From the NCBI RefSeq assembly GCF_027921745.1, contig NC_079239.1, forward strand, positions 1,763,501-1,827,500: a stretch of DNA of 64,000 nt, written 5' to 3'. The position numbers were made by a program, and so were the translations under genes. This document shows, in pieces, positions 43,453 to 53,563 of the stretch (position 1 is its first letter; each line of letters starts with the position of its first letter). A model generated the notes under the pieces. That model searched no databases. It saw only the letters and a program-made list of their open reading frames with translations, and was not told the DNA's origin. The stretch is from Schizosaccharomyces osmophilus (lineage: Eukaryota; Ascomycota; Schizosaccharomycetes; Schizosaccharomycetales; Schizosaccharomycetaceae).

Positions 43453-44309
43453 TTACAGAAGATTGTTGTCTGCTTCATCATTGAAGGAACAGATATTGTA
43501 TAATTTCTCAGAAAGCAATTCGCTGCGAAAAAAGTATTGTCGTAATTGAAGCAAGCAGTCAGGAGTGACATTTCCAGAATTGCTTATTTCTCGTAAATAT
43601 GTATTTTGTTCTGCACCCAACTTTTGCCAATCTAGGAGAATATTCGCCAAAGTCTCTTTATCCAAAGAAGAGTTAGAGATTCGAGATGGTTCATGAATCT
43701 CATTAGATTTCAAATTTGACGGTATCTTAGCCAGTGCTTTGCTGATTCTCTGAAGATCAGCAATGATGGAGGGTACAGACATATCTGAGGAAGGACCTGG
43801 ATCCTCCAATATATCAAGTCTTTCCAACTGCGATTGCACTTCTTTCACAGATGCGTGAAGAATTGTTGGTACTTCACTAGAAATGGAGGTCTTTTTGCTT
43901 TCCTTCTCTATATTCAATGCCCCTTGCATAAGTGTACTCACCAGTTTCGACAACCGACTGATTTCAGCAACCTGCCATTTCTCCTCTGTTTCCTTTAAAC
44001 ACATTTTGGAATCCTCGAAATCTACAAGAAGTTTTTCGATACCATTATCTTTGTTCTTCTTGTCGCCTAGTAAATTTAGAGCTTTGGCGTATGCTGATTG
44101 GTATTCAACTTTTTTTTTCAATGCCTCTTTTTTTGCTTTTAGAAGTAAGTATTTCTATGTATATCGTTAGCTAAAATTCCTCTAGTGTCTTTCCTGTGTA
44201 ATCGTACATTTTGGGATTCACTGAAGTTCGCACCATCGTACAGCGGCTCTTTACTACTTTGCAAGATAGAATGGTTCAACAAATACGAACTGGCTGGTGA
44301 TAAAACCAT
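43453..44309 (-). CDS. unrecognised coiled-coil protein, two exons
   Basis: Exons are 44309-44208 and 44154-43453 (267 residues). The second frame has no good start by itself. A 34-codon first exon (MVLSPASSYLLNHSIL...FSESQN) with donor GTACGA, a 53-base intron with GCTAAC and an ATAG acceptor join it in phase to KYLLLKAKKEALKKKVEY. The protein is mostly helical with heptad-like runs at about 35-120 (LLVDFEDSKMCLKETEEKWQ) and again at 140-200. It ends in an acidic tail (FNDEADNNLL). The size and shape resemble subunits of kinetochore or other coiled-coil complexes, but I see no diagnostic motif and give no function. S. pombe has a gene in this orientation between scd1 and vph1 as I recall. 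Confidence 0.72.
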
Positions 44310-45065
44310 ATCGGAGCGAACAGCAACTCAAAGGGTTCTACTTTGTGTCGTTTTTGCTGCTAAAGTCAATGTTTGATTGTTACTTTTTAATGTCGCATAT
44401 AAGTAACATGTAGTAAACAAAGCAAATAGAATATAAATAAAGAAAAAGCAAAAAAAACTGAACGAGCAATTCATGAATGGATTAGTATTGATTTCTTTTT
44501 GTAAAGATGGAACTGATCGAAATCATAGAATAGGAAAGCTACTAATACAAATTCCCATTGAATCATTCCTGCTATTAGTAGGTGATTTAGAGTTCAAAAA
44601 AGAGAAATAGGATAGCTGCTTTTGATTTTGCGTATGTGTTATGATGAATGGAATGAAAAGAAACACACACAAGAAGAATAAAATTGAAAAGAAATAATAA
44701 GCTTCTTTCCATTGTAAATCTTTTCATCTGCTAGATTCTCCTTTTGTTTACGATCTTTTTATAAGTGCTAACACGAGGAAAAGAAAAGCAAGTCTTTAAA
44801 CAATTTTCTTTTTAACCTTTATAAAATAAATATCTTACTACTACGCTTAAGATAAGTAAATTCAGTAATTTCTCGTATATATCATTACAATGACTAGAGC
44901 TGGATATTTATTATTTATTATTTTAATATTTTTATTTGTTTGAGATTTAAAAGAAATATGATTCAATTCATTATACAAATTAAATATACTGTCTTCCATT
45001 AGGAGGGTTTCTTCGTCTTGAATATATCATTAGGCATTCCCGGCCTAAGCACACTCATCCTCGAC
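44310..45065. other. divergent intergenic region coiled-coil gene/vph1
   Basis: About 755 bases of AT-rich sequence, probably two promoters. A GTAAACA word lies near 44413. No RNA gene is recognised. Confidence 0.4.
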
Positions 45066-47653
45066 ATGTCACACTCACTGTATAGTAAGTGAAATATAGC
45101 TTCTGTAGCAAGCAATTAAGACTAACAATGGTATTTAGGATCCGAGGACGTCTCTTTGGTGCAGTTATACCTGCCAACAGAGTCCGTCAGGCCTGTAATG
45201 TTGGCATTGGGGGAATTGTCAACTATTCATTTCAAAGATGTAAGCATTCATCAAAAGACTATCTACTAACAGTGAATTAGCTAAATAAAGATGTCGTAAC
45301 GTTCCATAGGTCTTTTGTTCGAGAGATTCGACTTTTAGATGAAGCTGAACGTCAACTACGTTATCTTCACTCAGAAATTGCTTTAAACAGCATCGAAATT
45401 CCAGAACATCATCTTCCTACAAATTATGAATTTACTCTAGAAACGACCGCAATCGAGGACATAATTGAAAAGATCTCTCGATTGGAATTGCGCGTTAGAC
45501 AGCTAGTGGAGTCAAGCCGAAGTCTGAACGCAAACTATCTTCAACAAATGGAGTACTCAAACGTATTATCTAAAGTTGATGCGTTCTTTGCAAAAAGCAC
45601 CAATGCCCATAACCCTTTTGATATCAATGCTGACAGTGGATCCATGATGGTTGGAGAAGACGATGCCACTGCTCCTCTTATTGAAAACGCTTTAGAATTA
45701 GGAACCACGGGCTCTTTTAACAGTGAAGATACTAATGCTCGAACTTCCGTTTCACTTGACTTTGTTACCGGTATTATCCCCTCTGTGAAGTTTCAGTTTT
45801 TGGAACGTATCCTTTGGCGTACTCTCCGTGGTAACCTCTATATTTACCAAACTCGTGCCGATGAATCTGTTATTCATGGATCTGAAGATGTAGAAGAAAA
45901 AACAGTGTTTTTAGTTTTTGCCCACGGTACTCAAATTCTGTCGAGAATACGTAGAATCTCAGAAAGCTTAGGCGCAACTCTCTTTTCCGTTGACGAAGAT
46001 TCCTCCATCCGCACCGGACAAGTTCAGCAGATAAACGGGAATATCAGTGACATTTTCGCTGTCCTGGAAAACACTCGCTCTGCTCTTTATACAGAACTTG
46101 CTTTTATTGCAGGGCATATCTCTTCCTGGGAATCGATTTTACATAAGGATAAAACTGTTTACCAGGCTATGAATTTATTTAGTTATGATCAAAACCATAA
46201 ATGCCTTATCGCCGAAGGGTGGTGCCCAACCGCTAATCTTCCTTTGGTACAAAAAACACTTCGTGATGTGTCCGATCTGGTTGATTCTCAAGCACCCTCT
46301 ATTTTAAATATCATTCGCACTAAGGAAACACCTCCTACCTATTTCCGAGTCAATAAGTTTACTGAAGCTTTTCAATCACTAATTGATTCTTATGGTGTGG
46401 CTACTTATCGCGAGGTAAACCACGGAATCGTTGCCATTGTTACATTTCCTTTCCTGTTCGCTATCATGTTTGGTGACTTAGGCCATGGTGCAATAATGGC
46501 TGCTGTAGCTCTAATGTTTATAATGAACGAAAAATCCCTGGCAGCCAAGAAGGATATGGATGAAATCCTAGGCATGATCTTTTATGGTCGTTATATGGTA
46601 CTTTTGATGGGTTTATTCTCTATGTACGTTGGTTTCATTTATAACGATTTATTCAGTAAGCCAATGTCTCTCTTCACTTCTCGTTGGGCATGGCCTGTAA
46701 AGAGTGAAGATACCAATGCCAGAGCGATTCAAACCGGAACATATCCGATAGGCATTGATCCTGCTTGGCATAGCGCAGACAATAATCTTTTGTTTATGAA
46801 TTCTTATAAAATGAAGGTTTCCGTTGTTATCGGTGTTATTCATATGACTTATTGTCTCTTCCTTTCTTTATCGAATTATCGATTTTTTAAACGCAAGTTG
46901 GACATATATGCCGTTTTCCTTCCATCTCTTATATTTTTGGAAGCAATTTTTGGATATCTCGTCATTACCATTATATATAAATGGGGTGTCGATTGGAAAG
47001 GTAATGACTGGCAGCCTCCTAGCTTACTAAATATGCTCATTCTCATGTTTTTATCACCTGGAAAAATCGAAGAGCCCTTGTTTAGAGGACAAAAACAATT
47101 ACAAATTATTCTTGTGCTTGCTGCCTTAATTTGCATTCCATGGCTCTTGTGTGCCAAGCCTTACTTGTTATGGCGAGAACATCGCCAGCAAGAAGTCCGC
47201 TATCTATCAGTCAATGATTCGCAAAATGTTGATGAAGAAGCCTTGCTTGATGCTGAGAATGAGGAGCCTCAAGAGGAAGGGTTCGATTTCGGTGAAATTA
47301 TCATTCATCAGGTCATCCACACCATTGAGTTCTGCTTGGGTTGTATTTCCCATACTGCTAGTTACCTTCGTTTGTGGGCTTTATCACTTGCTCACAACCA
47401 GCTTTCAAGTGTTTTGTGGAATATGACTTTAGCTAACGCATTTCAAATGACCGGAGTAGTAGGCTCCATTTTTATTGTAATTCTCTTCGCATTTTGGTTT
47501 ATAGTTACATGCCTAGTTTTGGTGGCTATGGAAGGTACTAGTGCCATGCTTCACAGTCTTCGTCTTCACTGGGTGGAAGGTATGTCAAAACATTTTGAAG
47601 GTGAAGGTTACGCTTTTACTCCTTTCACCTTTTTGCAGTCGGCGGCTGAGTGA
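45066..47653 (+). CDS. vph1: V-ATPase V0 subunit a, three exons
   Basis: Exons are 45066-45084, 45139-45239 and 45281-47653 (830 residues). The rebuilt start MSHSLYRSEDVSLVQLYLPT and FKDLNKDVVTFHRSFVREIR match subunit a and fix the tiny first exon. Subunit a forms the two proton half-channels of the vacuolar ATPase. The N-terminal half is cytosolic (about 1-400) with coiled coils. The C-terminal half has about eight membrane helices, including FGDLGHGAIMA and SHTASYLRLWALSLAHNQLS. The arginine in YLRLWALSLAH is the essential proton-path residue. Two exon junctions fall within the first 40 codons. It works with subunit d (vma6), also in this window. Confidence 0.96.
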
Positions 47654-48020
47654 ATAGAATGAAGTTCCTTTAATTTTTTTATGTTTTAAAATCTGAGCTA
47701 AATTATTAAGTTGCTTTGAATTCAATATATACGTTTTCCCAATTAGTGCGCGGTTGTTGATTGTGTGGAAGAGAACTCATTTATATTTCTTTTAATATCA
47801 TTGTATATATTGCATTTACTTTTAAAATTGTAGAAAAAAAAGTAGAAAACATTACCATGTAATCTTGCCCTTTGTAAACCACCTACCTTCCTTCAACACA
47901 CCTAAATTTTATTACTGCTACTTTTGAATTTCTTCAGGAAAGCAATATCATTACCGATTCTTGCCTAAAAACTCTTCTTATTGAGTTGAAAGCACTTCCT
48001 GAATTAAATTTTGTCCAAAA
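47654..48020. other. intergenic region vph1/nop12
   Basis: AT-rich 3' flank and promoter. Nothing else is recognised. Confidence 0.4.
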
Positions 48021-49433
48021 ATGAGTAAAGACTCATCAAACGGCGCGTCTGCTAGTTTTGCAGAAAAAATAAGCGGTACAGCGAAGATAGATTCCTCTTT
48101 AGACAATTTATTTAAGCAATCTGTATGGAAACTTTTATTATATTTTAACTGACTAACTAAAAAAGAAACCGCTTTCGCGTCCTGCTTTCAAAGAACCCAC
48201 CAAAATATCGTTACCAAGCACAGATGAAATTGTTGATGAAAGTCCTGAACAAGGAACCGAGATTGAAGTCGAAAAAAAGAAATTAAAAGAAAAGAAGAAC
48301 CAATCCAAGAAGAAGAAAAAGTCTGGTTTGGACAGTGACAATCTCGAAGCCGATTATTTTGATAAATTAAGAGAAGAGGAAGTAGTCGAAAAGGAAGTAG
48401 TTAAAAAGGATGCAGAAAGCGAAGACGAAGAGGAACGATCTAAAAAGGAAAATAAAGAGCAAGGATCCGAAAAAGAGAAACAAAAGTCAGAACAGGAGAA
48501 ATTGGAACAGAGGGCAATAAAACACCAACAAGAAGTTAAAATTCAACAAGAGCTCCAAAAGTCCGAAAAAACTATTTTCGTAAATAACTTGCCATCTAAA
48601 ATTGTTGTAGACAAGGTATGGAACTTATTTTTAGAATAACCTTTTTACTAACAACAAATTAGCACGAATACAAGTCTTTTGCTAAGCATTTTCGTCAATT
48701 CGGAAACATCAAATCGATCAGGTTTCGCAGTTTGGCCTTTTCCGAATTTTTACCTAGGAAGGTTGCTTTTCTTGAAAAGAAACTTCATGCTGAACGTGAT
48801 ACAGTAAATGCTTACATTGTTTATGATGAAGCTTCATCTGCCAGAAATGCGTTATCATTGAATGCCACCATCTTTATGGATCGCCATCTTCGCGTAGATA
48901 GCGTTAGCCATCCTATGGCTAGAGATGTAAAACGCTGTATTTTCGTTGGTAATTTGGCTTTTGAGGCAGAGGAAGAGCCATTATGGCGCTACTTTGGACA
49001 GAGCGGTGAAATTGAGTATGTGCGTATTATTCGTGATCCCAAGACAAATTTGGGCAAAGGATTTGCCTATATTCAATTTAAGGAACCTCTTTCAGTTGAC
49101 AAGGCTCTTTTGTTGAACGAAAAACAGATGCCAGAAGGAAGAACTCTACGTATTTCAAGAGCCAAAACTATCAAACCCAACGCTTCTACTCCTAATCGAA
49201 ATGTAAAGACAAATGTAAAGACCAACAACCCAAAGGGTCGTACTTTGCAGGGTAGAGCCCGTAAATTGATAGGTAAGGCAGGAAATGCTTTGGTTGAACA
49301 GAACTTGTCTTTAGAAGGCCATCGGGCTAAACCGGGCGAAAATCCTTTAGCAAAGAAAAAGAAGCCTAGCAAAAAGCGTAAGGAACGTGCCGATACTTGG
49401 AAGCAAAATAATTCCAAGAAGGCTAAGGTCTAA
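48021..49433 (+). CDS. nop12: nucleolar RNA-binding protein Nop12, three exons
   Basis: Exons are 48021-48122, 48166-48615 and 48663-49433 (440 residues). Nop12 takes part in large-subunit pre-rRNA processing in the nucleolus. A highly charged lysine/glutamate region fills about 50-180. The first RRM begins at KTIFVNNLPSKIVVDK and continues across the last splice as HEYKSFAKHFRQFGNIKSIRFRS. The second has both RNP motifs: RCIFVGNLAF and KGFAYIQF. The C-terminus is basic (KKKKPSKKRKERADTWK), as expected for nucleolar localisation. Two of the splices have GTATGG donors. The length is very close to what I recall for S. pombe Nop12. Confidence 0.94.
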
Positions 49434-49569
49434 ATGGGAATTTTTAGTGAAAATCAATCAGCATGGGTTAATAAAGGTTTTTTGTGATTTAGGTTCTTTA
49501 TATGCAACTTGATATATATATAATAATAATTTAAATCTTATTAAGGTTCTTTTTTATGATTTCCAAAAG

Positions 49570-49603
49570 GTAAACATGCTTAGCTTGGAGTATATTTGTT
49601 TAC
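49570..49603. promoter_or_regulatory. paired FLEX-like (forkhead) sites upstream of mde1
   Basis: GTAAACA occurs at 49570-49576 on the plus strand and again on the minus strand at 49597-49603, about 100-135 bases before the mde1 start codon. GTAAAYA is the core bound by the meiotic forkhead factor Mei4 in fission yeast. The assignment of function is an inference from the motif and from the name of the downstream gene. Confidence 0.5.
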
Positions 49604-49704
49604 ATTCCTATGAACTATCGTTTGTTGATTTTTTTTCCCCTTTGCGAATACTCAATGGCTGGACTAATTATTAAACAAGCACATTTAACCAGTGTTGAAG
49701 AAAA

Positions 49705-50382
49705 ATGCGAGTCTTGAGGTTCATTGTTGCTTTGTTGACGTTACAAATTTCAGAAAAAAAGTTTGTATGCAGCTCGATAATAAAACGCACAATCAATCCT
49801 CCCGAATCAATTGTGTTACAAACACTTCACACAAAATATTGGTCATTTAAGGCTCATGTTCCTGTTAATTATGATCCCCAAAGTAAAGGTAAGAGACAAA
49901 TGGGCATTTAAGGCTCTAATTAACAAAATAACATAGGCTTCATGGTACATCATGATGGTACCCATTTGTATATGGGTGAGTATCCAGGAACAATTTTACT
50001 GCGGACTGAGTACAAGGACGATTTGACATTGCATACGAAAGATCGTAAGGCTTTGGTGTATCACCCACTCAACCCTTTAGGTTTGGAGCATGAAGCAGGA
50101 TCCCCGTTCTTTATTGAAATGGTAGAAGAAAGAAGGGAGCCAGAAAGTCCTTACATGCTTTTCTACTCAACATCTCTGCATTTCACAACCTGCAAAGAAA
50201 ACGAAAAATGGATTATTTACTCCGGCGACATGAACATCCCTTCACTTGATTGTGTTCCAATAGAACTTGTCGGAATCAGGTACAAAGGATGGAGGACAAA
50301 TGACAAAAGACCTTTTACTATCAAGAACCCGGGAGAAGATGGATTGGATGCTCCTTGGAATGACCAGTTGATTCCTATGTAA
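49705..50382 (+). CDS. mde1: Mde1-like protein (Mei4-dependent), two exons
   Basis: Exons are 49705-49888 and 49937-50382 (209 residues). I recognise it only by position, between nop12 and chorismate mutase, where S. pombe carries mde1 as I recall. The N-terminus MRVLRFIVALLTLQIS could be a signal peptide or membrane anchor. The body is globular, rich in aromatic residues and beta-strand-like (HHDGTHLYMGEYPGTILLRTEY, YMLFYSTSLHFTTCKENEKWI), with two cysteines in the second half and a polar end. No enzyme motif is visible. Paired GTAAACA words upstream agree with control by Mei4 in meiosis. The biochemical function is unknown. Confidence 0.75.
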
Positions 50383-50928
50383 GCTTCAGTCTTTGACATT
50401 ACTCTCATCCTTAATTCTTGAAGGATTAAGAGCAAACAAAATCGATTGTAGCCCTTCTATTACTTAAACCTCATATAATTGGATTCAACATTCCACATAA
50501 GTGAGAGATGACTGCAGCAAATCTCGTATGAACTTGGAAACAAAGTTAATGTTTAGCAACCCACAAATTGTACATACGATGCCACGTTAAAAGCTTTTGA
50601 GCTCAATTCTAAGTGTAACGATTTTAGTTTTATCCAAGCACATTTATTTTATAGCCTTTATGAAAATAAAATACAACTTGTTATAAGCTATTTCGCAAAA
50701 GTTAGTTGGAAAAATTGGCTTTCTGCACAACTTCATATTGGTAGTTTCCTGCCAACATCTTGAATTCCTAGAATCACAGGTTAAATAACAAAATCAGTTT
50801 TATCGATAAAAGTAAGCCTGAAAATATAATTCATTACTAATTTTTATTTGGTTGAAGAAGTCTTGGTTTTTTTTCTTTGAACAAACTAGAAAACACTACT
50901 TGCTACAGAACAAGGACATTGATCTGAA
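50383..50928. other. intergenic region mde1/chorismate mutase
   Basis: AT-rich spacer of about 545 bases. No feature is recognised apart from a T run just before 50880. Confidence 0.4.
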
Positions 50929-51732
50929 ATGAGTGTTGTGAATGAAAAGCTGAAGCTCGAAAATATCCGCTCTGCACTAATCCGTCAAGAGGACACTATA
51001 GTCTTTGATTTTTTGGAACGTGCTCAGTTTCCTGTAAATGAGAAAGTTTACAAGGAAGGAAGTGAAGGTTGCTTGAACTTGCAGCAAACTGATAAAAGCT
51101 TCTTAGAGTTTCTTTTGCACGAAGAGGAAAAGCTTTATTCGCTCGTAAGACGTTATGCTAGTCCTGAAGAATACCCTTTTACATCGGATTTACCAGAACC
51201 CATCCTGCCTGATTTTAAGAAACCTTTTCCACTACATAGGAACGAGGTAAATGTGAATGCTGAAATTTATGACTATTATGTGAAGGAAATTGTGCCAAAG
51301 ATCTGCGCCAACGGCAACGACTCTGACAATTTTGGCAGCACAGCAGTAAGTGATATCCGATGCCTCCAATCTCTATCTAGAAGAATCCACTATGGAAAAT
51401 TTGTCGCAGAAGCAAAATTTTTGGCCAATCCAGAGAAATACAAAAAATTGATTGAAGCTCGTGATTCAGAAGGAATAATAAACGCGATTGTCGACCCCGT
51501 ACAAGAAGGACGTGTGTTACAACGTCTTCATTATAAAGCTTTAACTTATGGTCGTGATTCCGCAGACCCTACCAAGCCAACGGATAAAATTAATGCTGAT
51601 ACGGTCGTTTCCATCTACAAGGTATGACAGTCTTTCTCTAATGTTTTTTCACTAACCAATGCTTAGGAGTACGTGATTCCCATGACTAAAAAGGTAGAAA
51701 TAGATTATTTACTTAATCGTCTCAAGGACTAG
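50929..51732 (+). CDS. aro7: chorismate mutase, AroQ eukaryotic type, two exons
   Basis: Exons are 50929-51621 and 51667-51732 (252 residues). It converts chorismate to prephenate for phenylalanine and tyrosine synthesis. It is the all-helical, allosteric yeast type. Landmarks are IRSALIRQEDTIVFDFLERA at the N-terminus (the first arginine is a catalytic residue), DIRCLQSLSRRIHYGKFVAEAKF (active-site arginine and lysine region), and the terminal exon EYVIPMTKKVEIDYLLNRLKD, which carries the conserved V-E-x-x-Y-L. Tyrosine and tryptophan control is expected from the family. The last intron has donor GTATGA, CACTAAC and TTAG. Confidence 0.96.
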
Positions 51733-51887
51733 ATGGCACTCTTGCTAGAGATTACTTACAATAAATCCTAGATGTGAAACTCTTTTTAAGTTATAAAGAA
51801 ATGAATTTCAATTTCAAAAAATATTATTATAATGAAGAGTAATCTTGAATCGTTTCTCAACTCACTGAAGGACTTTTGATATAGTCA

Positions 51888-53154
51888 TTACTTGTTTTCT
51901 CGAAGGAGGTCATTATAAATCTTCATTTCGGCACCTGCGCGGTTTAGGCCACATTTCTCATAAAATTTAACATTGGTTTCGGAGCAGTCAAGGATTAGTT
52001 TGTAACAGTTCAAAATGAAAGCCAATTTCGTAAGGGTTTGAATCAAAAGTTTGCCAATGGAACGGTTTTGAAACTTGGGATGGACGACAACGTCTTCTAC
52101 ATGTGCACAAATTCCATTGCCGCGTATGAATTTCCTTTCCACAAATAGAGTGGCTGTTCCGACCTAAAAAAGTCAGTACATATTCATCGAAAGCAAAACA
52201 CTTCGCTTACTATTTTACGGCTTTCTTTATCTTCGACAACTATAGTATAATAAGTGTCTGGAAAATCTTTTTTTAATTCCAAAAATCGTTTTTGATAAGA
52301 AGCCAAGGTTGGACGAACAGTAGCAGCAACCAAGACATCAAGGAGATCCAAATACTCTGTAAAGAAAAAGGTAAGTTTATTAACACAAAATAGAAACTTC
52401 TTACCGTCGTTTATGTCACTCAAATATAGAGGGCGGATCGTAATATCTGTGCGACCATTTGAAACTTCAGTTGCAGGGGATTCCAGAAGAGATTCATCAA
52501 ACAAGCTCTCCGATTTTACACTCTTACTAGATCCATGAATCTCTTCTTTTTGTTGAATCTTAGTAGCAATACGAATGTTTTTTGTAACAGCAGGCTGATA
52601 TCCGAAAAGAGGACTCGTTTCCAAAAATGCAAACAAGGGTGCAAAGAAAATAGACTGAACAAGGTTATCAAGAAGCGCGGGTCTCTTTTTTTCAAAAACA
52701 CCGTGACCAATGAATTGTAGTACCCAACTTATGATATGTAAAAAGATAGCAGTCGAATTCACTGTGGATTGAGACCATCGTTGAAACAACAACTTCGGCA
52801 ACAAAATCGAATACAAATAGAGAGCAGGAGCGTATAGCAAACCATCTATGAAATCAATGCATAAATAGAACCCTTGATATATAGTAGCGATTAAAACAGC
52901 CAAGTTCACATGAAAAGAAGAATTGAGCAACCTCACATCGAAATTGGAGAATAAAATCAAAGCCGTGCACAAAAGTAAAGGAATACACACTGCGATAGAG
53001 TTAGACCAAAATTTCTAAGTAAACCCATGATGTACCTTGGTGAATTCGAATATTAACGGCGTTCGAATGATATGCCGCATAAAACCTGTAGCTTGTACTA
53101 AGCTTCGCAAATTAGTAACTATTTAAAATATATTCTAGCGCTTACCATCGACAT
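51888..53154 (-). CDS. gna1: fused DUF962/Mpo1-like domain and glucosamine-6-phosphate N-acetyltransferase, five exons
   Basis: Exons are 53154-53146, 53102-53036, 52989-52405, 52356-52211 and 52163-51888 (360 residues). Residues about 5-160 are a DUF962 membrane domain related to Mpo1 (2-hydroxy fatty acid dioxygenase): [22 protein letters not shown] and WVLQFIGHGVFEKKRPALLDN carry its conserved histidines. After a Ser/Glu-rich linker, residues about 205-360 are GNA1, which makes N-acetylglucosamine-6-phosphate for chitin, glycans and GPI: ITIRPLYLSDIND, VEDVVVHPKFQNRSIGKLL, YKLILDCSETNVKFYEKCG. The 585-base exon linking the two domains has no stop and no ATG, so a separate gna1 start is not visible. 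In S. pombe the two are, as I recall, annotated as neighbours (SPAC16E8.02 and .03). Confidence 0.82.
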
Positions 53155-53563
53155 TATTATTTACCGGTTTGAACGCTTTGCTTAGTATGTTAATAGCTGG
53201 AGAGGTATTTTCCAAACTGAATTAGCGAATTTTAATCAAAAGACGTAACGGTTAAATCACAAACAGTAACTTGCCTTCTCTAATTTTATGAGCGTTAATA
53301 TGCGTTATGAGCACCTGAGTAACTCGAAACAGAAAGAATGTATACTTTACAATGAGAAAGAATCTCATAATCATTTAGGCAGCAAAAGTTATACAATAGT
53401 TTATTTGACAAGCTTCAGTTTTAAAGGACGTAGGACTAACTACATAAATATACTATTTTTATATCTTATCTTGCAAACAAAAAGAAGAATTTAAAAAGTA
53501 CAAGACATTATGTATGTACGGTGACTGAGGAAATGATCATATTTTCATCAAAAAAAAAGAACA
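53155..53563. other. intergenic region DUF962-gna1/shd1
   Basis: AT-rich spacer with a 68-codon plus-strand ORF (53288-53494) of unremarkable composition that I do not call. Confidence 0.4.

Noticed and set aside
52184-52720. A stand-alone gna1 gene with its own start
   Set aside because: No in-frame ATG precedes the GNA1 domain. The two ATGs in other frames (MDLVRV and MVAQIL readings) end quickly or splice out of phase.
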